Source: Sporisorium sorghi
Lineage: Eukaryota; Basidiomycota; Ustilaginomycetes; Ustilaginales; Ustilaginaceae
Direction of reading: 5' to 3'
Length of the DNA: 54,364 nucleotides
NCBI GenBank assembly: GCA_023212695.1
Contig: JALCCG010000149.1
Span: 1-54,364, forward strand
Positions 38,433-47,492 of this stretch are shown piece after piece (position 1 is the first letter of the stretch; every line of letters starts with the position of its first letter). A program made the position numbers and the translations under genes. Below the pieces are notes generated by a model that saw only the letters and a list, made by a program, of their open reading frames with translations, was not told where the DNA came from and did not search any database.

Positions 38433-39660
38433 CTTTGAGTGCAGGTGTGGATGATGACGAGGGTAGAGTCGACGAGAGGGACGGAAGGCCGACCTTTGTT
38501 ATGTGTGGTAGCGAGTCAACCACGAACCGGCTCGAGCGCTGTTCGGACAAAGAGAATCACATGCTCAGAGCTGCAGAAAACTGCCAAGCACACCAAAGCG
38601 CGGCTCCAGAGCGAACCGATTGGGCGGTGCTGAGTCCCTTGAACTCGAGAAGAAGCCTTTGGCCGCGGAGAGCGCATACGGAAAATTGTTCCTTTCACGT
38701 CAGTTGTTCCGACTTGGGAGCCGCCCGCGTCTCGCTTTCGGCTGCCGCTGCTGTCTATCAAAGTGTCATGGTGGCCGGAACGTCGATGTCAAAGCTTCAC
38801 AAAGCGGTGACCACAGCAGCTTTGTATTCACATGACGGAAAGCTTCGCAGTCGGTTGGTCGTGTCTGGGGTTTCATCGTCGATGTGGGTTGGGCCTGTCT
38901 GGCCACGTGCTTGAGTGGGATCCAGCTCGCAGCACTTCTACAACTTCATCAAACTCTGGGCCAAGCTTGACAAGGTCAGCGGCTTCCAGATCAACAAGAA
39001 GAGGTCATTTGCCCCTAATCGCCTGAGACAGACAGACAGACGGATCAAGGACTATGATGGAGACAACAAGTGGCTTGCTGAGGTGGGCGAGATCTTCACC
39101 ACTTGGCCAACCTCAGAGGATCTGCGCAACTTGGGTCAACTTAATTGTTTTGACGGCTGATCCCGTCACAAATCTAGCCAAAGCAGTCTCAAACCTCCTA
39201 GCCCAGTGTCCCACTCCGACCGCTCTGGGCCTCAGCAACACCATTCATAGCTGTTGAGGTTCGCAGACCCCGGGCGCGGCGCCCAGCAAAAGATCTGCTC
39301 CAGCGCCTCCAACATGTTGTCGTCTATGTCTTGATCAACCTGCAACGTCTTTGGCGCGAGGCGTTTCTTCCTGCCCTAGCGGGAAGAGCGCTATGAAAGC
39401 GTGCTATGAACACAAAGTGTGAATGCTTTGAGAAGAAAGCCTCTGTCCGAGTCTCGACCGCCAAGACAGGAAGGAGTCCGAGATTGAGCGGACAAAAGCG
39501 TTATACCCCGAAACATCATCGCATGCTTTGACCTTCATCTTCCGACCATCATCAACTCATTTGTGACTCGACCTTCGCAGGCTCATCAGTGTGTATAAGA
39601 AGGGCGAGCTTGTTCGCTTTTCATCCTCTGTAGCGCGTCAAAGTCGAGCCAGCTGCGATC
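38433..39660. other. Region between epoxide hydrolase and PhzF relic
   Basis: No intact gene. A possible LINE reverse-transcriptase trace is described separately (38915-39160). The rest shows nothing recognisable. Confidence 0.5.
38915..39160 (+). mobile_element. Possible LINE reverse-transcriptase trace
   Basis: An 81-codon open stretch reads FIKLWAKLDKVSGFQINKKRS and, about 45 residues on, EDLRNLGQLN. The first resembles the f..kvSGl.IN..KS block and the second the yLG block of LINE reverse transcriptases, in the right order but with a longer gap. The catalytic FADD block and the rest of an element are not seen. This could be chance; confidence is low. Confidence 0.25.
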
Positions 39661-40595
39661 ATGTCGACCAACACATATCCGTTCCACCAGGTGGACGCGT
39701 TCACCGACACGCCTTACTTTGGCCGTGGTCAACTGTCTCGATCCTTCCCTGCCCGTTCCCAGTCAAGAGCAGATGCAACGCTTTGCACGATGGACCAATC
39801 TCTCCGAAACGACCTTCTTGCTTCCACCCGCAGCGGGGACACAAGCCGACTACCGCCTCAAGATCTTCACGCCTGTCGAGGAGCTGCCCTTTGCTGGTCA
39901 TCCCACACTCGGCAGCTGTCATTCGTTCCTGCGTCACCTGGGCGCCTCTGCATCCACAGCACTGATAGCAGAGCGAGCGAGATGGAAAGCTCGTACAGGA
40001 ATGCGCCATCGGACTGGTCGCGCTTCAAGTCTCCGCCGATGCTACCACGGTGCGGTTCCGAGCTCCTGACTTTATCCGCCACGAACCCGTCGATTCCGCT
40101 ACCATGTCTCGCATCACCAAGGCTCTCTGTCTTGATGCGAACGACATCGTCGACGCATACCACATCGACAACGGCCCAAGATGGATCGGCATCAAGCTCA
40201 AAACTGCGCAGCAGGTGCTCGATATCGACGTCAATTCGCCCCAGCGCGATATTGGGTCGATCCGCGACCTGTTCCCGGGCTTCATTGGGCCATACCCCGG
40301 CGGAAAGAACGCACAGGGCGAGAGCGTGGCGAACGAGGTGAGGGCGTTTGTGTTTGAAGATATCGGAGAGGCCCCGGTCACAGGCTCGCTCAGTGCCGGG
40401 TTTGCCAAGTGGCTCGAGTCCTGCGGTGAGAGCCCAGCGGGCGAGTACACGAATTCGCAAGGGACGGCAATTGGCAGCAAGGGCAGGGTCAGTGTCAAAG
40501 TTGACCGCTCCAACGGTGAGCCGGGCAAGCCAGAGATCTGGATCGGCGGCGGCGGATCATGCGTTGTCTGCGTCGACGGCGTCGTTCACATTTGA
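39661..40595 (+). pseudogene. PhzF-family (phenazine-biosynthesis-like) gene broken by two frame shifts
   Basis: Three consecutive frames together cover a complete PhzF-family protein. Frame A from ATG 39661 reads [20 protein letters not shown]. Frame B (about 39721-39965) reads [22 protein letters not shown] (the family's catalytic Glu) and [13 protein letters not shown]. Frame C (about 39969-40595) reads [20 protein letters not shown] through PEIWIGGGGSCVV to a normal end. At the first break the conserved Asn-Pro of FGNP-V-A-V is missing, consistent with an 11-base deletion between two GGC copies, which argues for a real mutation. The second break is about 39965. No short intron with usable splice sites bridges either one. 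PhzF homologues are isomerases; most fungal members have no known substrate. Confidence 0.75.
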
Positions 40596-40677
40596 TCGCG
40601 CGCGCGCACACTCTGTCACACCAAAACATTCACAGGCTAGTAACATTGCTGCATCTGCACGATGGAAAAGAGGACTT

Positions 40678-42645
40678 TCAGTTCTTGGCGACGAAAGCAG
40701 TGCCGTTCCACTGCGACGTGGCATAGTCGACCGCCTGCGACTGCAAGCTGCCCGAGTTGGGCGTGATGCCGTAGTTGATAGGGCGGCTGAGCCTGTTGGC
40801 GCCCTTCTTGACGTTGAACTGCGCGACGAGCAGCTCGTCCGAGTTGGGGTTGGTGTTGTTGACGTAGCCGTAGAACTGGGCGTTGCAGTCGGTCTTGGTC
40901 AACTCGATCTCGAAGTAGCCTCGGTGGGCGCCCTCGGCCCACTGCAGGTTCCTATTGATCGAAACGAGCCGCTTCGAGGCAGCGTCGTACCTCTCCTGCG
41001 TCAAGTTGGCACCGTAAGACGAGGGCGACGACACAGCGGTACCTGCCAACTCGACAGCGATACTGCCCTGACCCGTGACAGGATCGTACGCCGTGTTGTT
41101 GAGACGCTCCTCCGGCACAGTATCGTACACCCAGTTTGCGTGCGAGTCGCCGGCGAGAATCACCGTGTTGTCGATCTTGTTCTCGACGATCGTGTCAAAG
41201 AAGCGACGGCGGTTGCTGCGGTACCCTTGCCATGCGTCGAGATCGTGGATTTGACCGTAGTTCAGCCAGTTCATGACGATCTGTTGACCGACCACTTTCC
41301 ACGTAGCGCCCCGCTGCTGCGAATCGATCATGTTGCGGTACAGCCACCGCTCCTGCTTTCCGCCCATGAGCGAGCGATCCGTGTCGTTGCTCACCGCGGC
41401 GATTTGAGCAGTGTTGTAGTAGAGGTCCGTAATGTCGCGGTCAAAGTTGCGCGTGTCGAGCAGGAACAGGTCGGCGAGCTTGCCGTACCGGAAGCTGCGC
41501 CAGATACGAAGCGAATCCGTCGTGTCGACTTGGCGGATGGGCATCCACTCGTAGTACGCCTTGACTGCGGCGAGCTTGCGCTCGGTGAAGCGAACTCCGC
41601 GGACGGCGCCGGTGTCGGTGTCGTTGCCGTCAGCAGTGCCGTGGTTGTACGAGTTGTCGGCGACCTCGTGGTCGTCCCAGATGCCGAAGAACGCCTTGCC
41701 GCCGTGCAGGGCCTGCAGGTCCTTGTCTTTTCTGTACGAGCCGTAGCGCAGGCGGTAGTCCTCCAGCGTCACAATCTCATGATCGGGAGCGGGGACACGG
41801 TTGAGCGCCCGGCCGTCGCCGTACGTGTTCTCGCCCGCCACCTTCTGACCGTCCCCACGCGCCTCGTAGATGTAGTCGCCGACATGGACAAAGTAGTCGG
41901 CACCATTCTCGCGCGCAGCAGCGGCGCGGTAGGCGTTGAAGAAGCCAAAGGGCAGATTGGAGCACGAGAAGACGGCAAGCTTGAGCGAATCGACCGCATC
42001 GTCGTCGTGGTCCGGGATCGACTTGAAGCTGCCGACAGGCGAAACGACGCTGTGGTCGTGGCACGACAAGAAGCGGTAGAAGTACTGCGTCTTGGGCGAC
42101 AGTCCCGTAGTTTCGACCTTGAACGAGTAGTCGACCTCGCTGGTGGTCCATGCGTAGCTGTCGTCGACCAGATTGTTGGCCGAAAAATCCTTGCTCGTCG
42201 ACGTCTGGTAGCGCAGGCAGACGGGCAAGTTGGTGCCGCTATCAGCAGGCACGGGATGCGTCCACAGAATCGCCGAGTTTGGGTACGGGTCTCCGGCAGC
42301 TACGCCATAGGGGAAAGTAACCTTGCCCTTGTAGGCATCGCGACCGTCCGAGCCGTAGTTGCCGTCGTACTTTTCGACAAGGAAGTCGGCCTCGGTCTTG
42401 TACTGGCCCTTCTTGCCATTGTTGCGTTTGGCCTTGCCCTGGACCTTGGTTGTGACGTAGTCGTCGTAGGCACGCTTGCGGATCTGGTTGCCGATGTGCT
42501 CAATGTCGTGGCCGAGACCGTCGCCGTTGCTGAGGGAGAGCGAGGGCGAGCGGTAGGCCAGGTTGCGCTCGAGCGGGGCGATGGCCGATACCGAGACGGC
42601 GAGGGCGGCAGCGAGAGCTGCGAAGGGGGCGAGGATGCTCTTCAT
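40678..42645 (-). CDS. Secreted PhoD-type alkaline phosphatase
   Basis: PhoD phosphatases are Fe/Ca-dependent phosphodiesterase/monoesterases that release phosphate outside the cell. The 655-residue protein starts with a signal peptide (MKSILAPFAALAAALAVSVSA). A pro-like region to about 90 precedes the PhoD N-terminal Fn3-like domain (PYGVAAGDPYPNSAILWTHP, YFYRFLSCHDHSVVSPVG). The metallophosphatase core follows with LAVFSCSN, YFVHVGDYIYE, FGIWDDHEVADNSY and VILAGDSHANWVYD, which hold the metal ligands. Length and order are normal for the family. A TATATAAG-like box lies about 70 bases upstream. It is followed on the same strand by a secreted phytase-like gene 2.6 kb upstream. Confidence 0.92.
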   Translation of the reverse strand: MKSILAPFAALAAALAVSVSAIAPLERNLAYRSPSLSLSNGDGLGHDIEHIGNQIRKRAYDDYVTTKVQGKAKRNNGKKGQYKTEADFLVEKYDGNYGSDGRDAYKGKVTFPYGVAAGDPYPNSAILWTHPVPADSGTNLPVCLRYQTSTSKDFSANNLVDDSYAWTTSEVDYSFKVETTGLSPKTQYFYRFLSCHDHSVVSPVGSFKSIPDHDDDAVDSLKLAVFSCSNLPFGFFNAYRAAAARENGADYFVHVGDYIYEARGDGQKVAGENTYGDGRALNRVPAPDHEIVTLEDYRLRYGSYRKDKDLQALHGGKAFFGIWDDHEVADNSYNHGTADGNDTDTGAVRGVRFTERKLAAVKAYYEWMPIRQVDTTDSLRIWRSFRYGKLADLFLLDTRNFDRDITDLYYNTAQIAAVSNDTDRSLMGGKQERWLYRNMIDSQQRGATWKVVGQQIVMNWLNYGQIHDLDAWQGYRSNRRRFFDTIVENKIDNTVILAGDSHANWVYDTVPEERLNNTAYDPVTGQGSIAVELAGTAVSSPSSYGANLTQERYDAASKRLVSINRNLQWAEGAHRGYFEIELTKTDCNAQFYGYVNNTNPNSDELLVAQFNVKKGANRLSRPINYGITPNSGSLQSQAVDYATSQWNGTAFVAKN

Positions 42646-43695
42646 GGCTCGCTAGTTGGTGGTGACGTTGGTTGGCGGACGTGGTCGCTTCACACAGATC
42701 TGAAACGATCCTCTTATATGTCTGCGTGCTTCGCCAAGGGACTCAGAAGGCTGCATTCGATGTGGGCACTCTCAACGCAACCTCGTGCGCCTAGAAGCTC
42801 TGATGTTCAGAGAAGAATGTTTTCCCACGTTGAAGCTCGTTTACAAGTTTCTTCTGAACGAGCTGCGGTGAGCTTTTCCGTTTCTCGCCAAACGAAGCAG
42901 AGCGGCTATCTTCTTGGCCTTTGCTCTCTCAATGCATTCGTCCGTGCACCAACTCGACACTCTCTCTTCGCTTCCCCTCTGCAGAACAGACAACGTGAAC
43001 GTGTGTGACCATGAGGTGTGGTCCTTGGCGAGGTCGCTGAACAGGCGGCTGTCGCTTCCAAGAAGAATTGTCGACCTCGTGCAAGGCTGAGGTTGGCCGA
43101 CCGCTCGACAATGGGTTACTATTCCGAGCACGGTTCAGCTTGCTCTAATGGAAGCAATCTCATTCGCTGAGGCAGAGCGTCTGCGAGCAGCCTACGGTCG
43201 CTTGTTTGCTTGTGCGGATCAAGCAAGCGAAGGCGAAAGCACCGATAGAGGCGAGAAGAAACAAAACGCCGGGGCGAAGTTGCCAAGACAAAAATGCACG
43301 CAGGCGAGCGAGCCAAGAACGTGGACAGCTATCCAGCTTCGCCAATGCGCTACTGTACCCGTCACCGCCGCCAACAATCACGTCAATCCCCTCGCTCGTC
43401 CTGCATCTCAACGCGTCCACTTTGATCGGGTAAGGTGGTAAGGATGCAAGTGTGAGTGAAAGCGAGGGCTAGGAACGTGTCTTCTGATCATTGTTCGGAA
43501 CGGTTGCATCCGAGGCAGCAAGGCGGGTCCGTGGAGATCGTGGATCTGCGCACCCTCCGACCCCTATTCGCTCCGTCCAGATTTCTTCTCACACCACAAG
43601 GCTCTTGACTCGATGGAACGAATCACACACGTGGGGGACAGACACGCACAGCACGACGAAAGCCAAATTCAGACGTTCGCATTGCGGGGAGCAGT
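42646..43695. other. Intergenic region between PhoD and phytase-like genes
   Basis: 1 kb holding the PhoD promoter and the 3' end of the phytase-like gene. No gene, RNA or notable repeat seen. Confidence 0.5.
42714..42719 (-). promoter_or_regulatory. TATA-like box of the PhoD gene
   Basis: ATATAA on the minus strand, 69 bases before the PhoD ATG at 42645. Confidence 0.4.
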
Positions 43696-45252
43696 CTACT
43701 GCAATCCGCCTTGGATACAAGCAGAGAGACCAAGACGAGTGAGCAGATCAGCGCGCTTGATACCCGGCAGCTTGACCTTGAAGACAAACAGCTGCGTGGG
43801 CACGTCCTGAGGGTAAGCGGCCGAGTAGTCGCCAATCGCGCGCATGTACCCCGTCTTGGTCTGGAAGTCGTTGTCGCTCGCCGAGACGATGTAGTACTCG
43901 TCGGGGTTGAAGCTGCTGTCGCTGCTCGACTTTGGCAGCGTAGGCAGCAGGATCACGCTCTCAATCTTAGCCGCCAACAAGGTCGGGTCCACAGGATCGC
44001 CCGAAGCATGCATGCCGAACTTGCCCAGGTGCGTCGTGCAATCAACGAGGCTGCTGTACGAGGCGAGGTCGATGCCGCTCGCCAGCTTGCCTCCCGGAGC
44101 GACGGCGCCGGTGGCATTGTCGTACCTGGTGCCAGCAATGTTGGTGGCGGTGGAGAGGTCGAGGATGTCGATACGCTTGTACTTGACACCAGAGTCGTCG
44201 CTGCCGAAGCCATTGCCGTCGCGGACGAGGATGCCGACGGTCTTGTGACCGAGGTAGATGAGGTCGTTGACGTTGCGCGCCTTGCCCTTGCTCGAGGTGG
44301 GCACCTTGTAGACGTATTCGGCGATGAGCGGGATACCGTCGCCCGTGTTGGCTCCACTCTGGTAGGTGGTGACGTTGGAAAGCGACGAGATGTCCCATTC
44401 GAAGATGCGCAGGTAAGGCGCACCGTCACCGCCGTCCTGGACAAGTGCAGACTGGAGCACGGCGAACAGCTGGTTGCCGTCCCAGGAAACAGCCACACCT
44501 TCGAAGCCGGCGTTGGGCGAACGGCCCGAGTCAGGGGTCGACTTTGAGGTAAAGTTGTACTTGCCGTTGATGCGGGGCAGCACAGCCTCGGGTGGAGTGA
44601 TGTAGGCAATGATCGTACCGTCCGAAGCGACCTTGTAGATGCCAGGGACGTACTCGTCCGAGACCCAGAACGTGCCGTCCGGGTTGGCCGAGAAGCCCTC
44701 GGAGTCGAACGAGAGCGAGGCAGGGTTCTCGGGCGTGTTGGCAGCCGCGAGCGGTCCATCGTTGGCTGCAGTGCCACTGAGACCGCCGGTCCTCACGATG
44801 GTAGGGTCGAGGCCCGTGGTGTTCTTTCCATCGTGCTCGTGGTAGAAGACCGAGTCACGGTAGGTGATGTTGAAGAGCTTGGTCGCCTGGCTGAAGGTGA
44901 GGTTGCTCGAGCCAGTGTACTCTTGGAAGGAGAAGTCGAACGTGTGGTGGCGAGCAACGTAGTCGATGGTGGTCTCGACGTTGTATCCACGGTCAGGCTG
45001 GAGGTAGATCTGGCCAGAGTAGACGTCGCCGTTGCGAGAAAACTTGCCAGGGACGAGACCGCCTGCAGAACCGATACCGCCGATGGTCTCGTTGTTCTTG
45101 TCACGCAGACTAGCAGGGTACCGACCAATGGCGACGAGGCCTTCGGAGCTGAATTGGGCCGGGTTGATGTCGCGAGTGCGGATGACAGCGCCAGAGACGC
45201 CTTCAGCGAGTGCGGAGAGCAATGGCAGCGCCAGAGCAAGTTTGTACAACAT
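43696..45252 (-). CDS. Secreted phytase-like (esterase-like phytase fold) protein
   Basis: From the ATG at 45252 the protein has 518 residues with a signal peptide (MLYKLALALPLLSALAEGVSG). It belongs to the 'esterase-like activity of phytase' family. The most telling segment is SFDSEGFSANPDGTFWVSDEYVPGIYKVASDG (about 180-210), which in this family lies in a beta-propeller near the metal site, with further propeller-like blades GFEGVAVSWDGNQLFAVLQS and GHKTVGILVRDGNGFG. Eight or more N-glycosylation sequons fit secretion. The substrate is not proven; some homologues are only annotated by fold. The frame is open 35 codons upstream without a signal peptide, so the inner ATG is preferred. Confidence 0.83.
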   Translation of the reverse strand: MLYKLALALPLLSALAEGVSGAVIRTRDINPAQFSSEGLVAIGRYPASLRDKNNETIGGIGSAGGLVPGKFSRNGDVYSGQIYLQPDRGYNVETTIDYVARHHTFDFSFQEYTGSSNLTFSQATKLFNITYRDSVFYHEHDGKNTTGLDPTIVRTGGLSGTAANDGPLAAANTPENPASLSFDSEGFSANPDGTFWVSDEYVPGIYKVASDGTIIAYITPPEAVLPRINGKYNFTSKSTPDSGRSPNAGFEGVAVSWDGNQLFAVLQSALVQDGGDGAPYLRIFEWDISSLSNVTTYQSGANTGDGIPLIAEYVYKVPTSSKGKARNVNDLIYLGHKTVGILVRDGNGFGSDDSGVKYKRIDILDLSTATNIAGTRYDNATGAVAPGGKLASGIDLASYSSLVDCTTHLGKFGMHASGDPVDPTLLAAKIESVILLPTLPKSSSDSSFNPDEYYIVSASDNDFQTKTGYMRAIGDYSAAYPQDVPTQLFVFKVKLPGIKRADLLTRLGLSACIQGGLQ

Positions 45253-45706
45253 GGTTGATGGAGAATTTGAGAACAAGTGTTCGCCTGTGGTAGGGGTAGG
45301 TATGCGAAGAGGGCCGTCCCCTTTATGAATGTTTTCAAGAGCTGAAAACTGCCCCACATCTCGGTGTCGCTAGTTCGGACTGTGACGCTGAAGTGGGCGT
45401 CGGCTGGAAGAGAAATTCCGGAAGCCTTGGTGAGTGGCAACGTTCCGGTTCATGCAAGAAGCTTGTTCGTCTAGACTCGTTGTCGACTTTGTGAATGACA
45501 TGGCAGAGTTGCGTTAAGGTTATTCGACTCGCTTAGACGCCCAAGTACTTCCAAGCACGGCACGTTTGCTGTTCATGCATGATGCTGCAGCTGCAGCGTA
45601 ACCGCCCAAAAATAACGACGATGCATAGCCGCTTTCTTCCCTCGAACCCCATTCAGCAGCACTGTCAGGGATCTTTCCGTTCGCCATCATCTCTGCCAGG
45701 GCGGGA

Positions 45707-45764
<58 letters not shown>

Positions 45765-45927
45765 GAGGGAGGACGGAAACCACCACCATCGACCTGTACG
45801 CTCTAACAGCTTGAAAAAAGCCAAGGTCCGACTTCCGAGAAATTTCACCTCCACCTCGAATTCTCACGACGGACTCGAGGATGACACACATGATAGCTCA
45901 CTGCTACCATCCCAAGACTCGCTGACC
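45253..45927. other. Divergent promoter region of phytase-like and mitochondrial carrier genes
   Basis: No gene. It holds GAAATTCCGG at 45412-45421 and the compound repeat (GT)9(GA)16 at 45707-45756. The carrier frame stays open back to a TTG at 45811. Confidence 0.55.
45707..45756. repeat. Compound microsatellite (GT)9(GA)16
   Basis: Eighteen bases of GT followed directly by 32 of GA, about 170 bases before the carrier start, then more imperfect GA. Confidence 0.97.
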
Positions 45928-46290
45928 ATGGACACAGCCGTGGCAGGAGCGCTAGCAGCGTTCACCGTGGACCTGCTCATCTACCCGCTCGATACGCTCA
46001 AAACTCGTCTGCAAGCTCCCGACTATGCCACGCGCTTCCGTGCCGGCAGAGGACTCTATGGCGGTCTGTATCAAGGCGTTGGAAGCGTCATCATCGCCAC
46101 ACTTCCAGCTGCCGGGCTTTTCTTCACAACGTACGAGGAGATCAAGAGCATTCTTGCATCGACCAGCTCTCCACTTGCGAATGCACCTCCGGCACTGTCG
46201 CACATGCTCGCCAGCTCGACAGCTGAGCTTGTGTCTTGTCTCGTTCTGACTCCGGCAGAGATCATCAAGCAGAGAGCGCAGGTGGTCAAC

Positions 46291-46337
<47 letters not shown>

Positions 46338-47142
46338 CCGAGCTCAAACTTCATCAAACACTAAGAGTTCGACGGCGTGTCCAGCCACAACAGCAGCAAG
46401 TGCAGCCAAGCAGGTGCTGCAGAGCGCCGAGCCAGGGGAGTCGAAAGCACAGCTGGCAAAGCAGACCGTCAAGCACGCCGCTGATACGGTCACGAAACAA
46501 GCGCCTCCTGGCAGTGCCGCCTCGACAGCTAGAAACGTCATCCTCGATGCTCAAGAAAAACTGCATCAAGCAAGCTCGCAGCGCTCCTCTCGCTCTACGA
46601 TTGCGCCGATGGCGTCGACGTTTGGCCGTTCCTACCTCGCGCTTGCCGGACGCAACCTCCCGTTCACAGCATTGCAATTCCCTACCTACGAGTCGTTGCG
46701 CGAAAGGTTGGGCAAATGGGCCGGTCTCAAGGCAGGCACGCACAAGGACGACGGCGGCGTCGAAGACGTCCGTTCCTCGGACGATTTTCGCCGCAAAGCA
46801 GAAAACGACGAGACGAGCGTCGCGGTCGAGTTTGGCAAGGCGGGACTAGTCGCAGGCGGCTCAGCTGCTATCGCAGGCTCGTTTGCTGCTGTTGTGACAA
46901 CGCCGATCGATGTGGCCAAGACGCGCATCATGCTCAACACGGCCACGGACGCTGTCGCGAGACAGCTGGGCGTGGTGGCGACCATGAAGGATATTGCAGT
47001 GAAAGAAGGCTGGAAGGCGCTGATGAAGGGTGGCGCGCTAAGAGGTGCGTGGACTGCGTTGGGTGCCGGTGTATATCTGGGCAGCTACGAGGCGGGCAGA
47101 CTCTGGTGGAGGGACAGACAGCAGAGGCTGAAGGGTGCTTGA
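45928..47142 (+). CDS. PET8: Mitochondrial carrier, S-adenosylmethionine-transporter-like, with polyQ insertion
   Basis: Three carrier signatures are present: YPLDTLKTRLQ, LTPAEIIKQRAQV and TTPIDVAKTRIMLN. The partner segments HMLASSTAELVSCLV and NLPFTALQFPTYESLR match the Pet8/SLC25A26 carriers, which exchange SAM and S-adenosylhomocysteine across the inner membrane. The second Met (45928, GACCATGG) is chosen because the open frame upstream starts only with TTG. The 404-residue protein is about 120 longer than Pet8. The excess is a matrix-side loop after the second signature, with 14 consecutive Gln (46294-46335) and an Ala/Ser/Gln/Lys-rich stretch up to about residue 225. A different carrier substrate remains possible. 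Confidence 0.8.
46294..46335. repeat. (CAG)14 repeat coding polyglutamine
   Basis: Fourteen uninterrupted CAG codons inside the carrier gene; length changes would remain in frame. Confidence 0.97.
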
Positions 47143-47492
47143 TCTGTCAAAGCTTGCAGGAATCGATCACACCCTCAACGTCGACGTGATTCCGTGAATG
47201 AGCTCTTGTGCGACAGAGGACTGGTGAATAGCTGATGGTGTGTGAGGTGTTTGTCATTGTTGACCATGACATGCGGGATATGGCTTGAGCCAAGTCTTCG
47301 GGAAGCGGATAAAATCGCAGCCGAATCTCAACTCGGCGCTTCTCCATTTCTTCTCGTCATTCCTTTCCACCACCACCACGCACATTCGACATCCTCGCCA
47401 TGCTCCCGCAAATACCGGCATAAGGCTATGAGCTCAGCTGTGCCCAGCTGCCTCACGTGCCTCGATCAAGCCTACGCCATCCATCCAACACC
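47143..47492. other. Short promoter region of SLX1
   Basis: 350 bases between two same-strand genes; no gene or repeat seen. Confidence 0.5.

Noticed and set aside
39718..39970. Very short introns to rescue the PhzF frames
   Set aside because: No GT..AG pair of usable length joins the frames, and the first break lacks conserved residues that splicing could not restore.
40348..43008. 886-codon plus-strand open frame opposite PhoD
   Set aside because: It is a shadow of the biased PhoD codons; Val/Arg-rich with no motif. It also fuses with PhzF frame C by chance.
36640..45252. One biosynthetic cluster uniting PhzF, epoxide hydrolase, PhoD and the phytase-like gene
   Set aside because: No core synthase, transporter or regulator is present, the PhzF gene is broken, and the phosphatases have ordinary nutrient roles.
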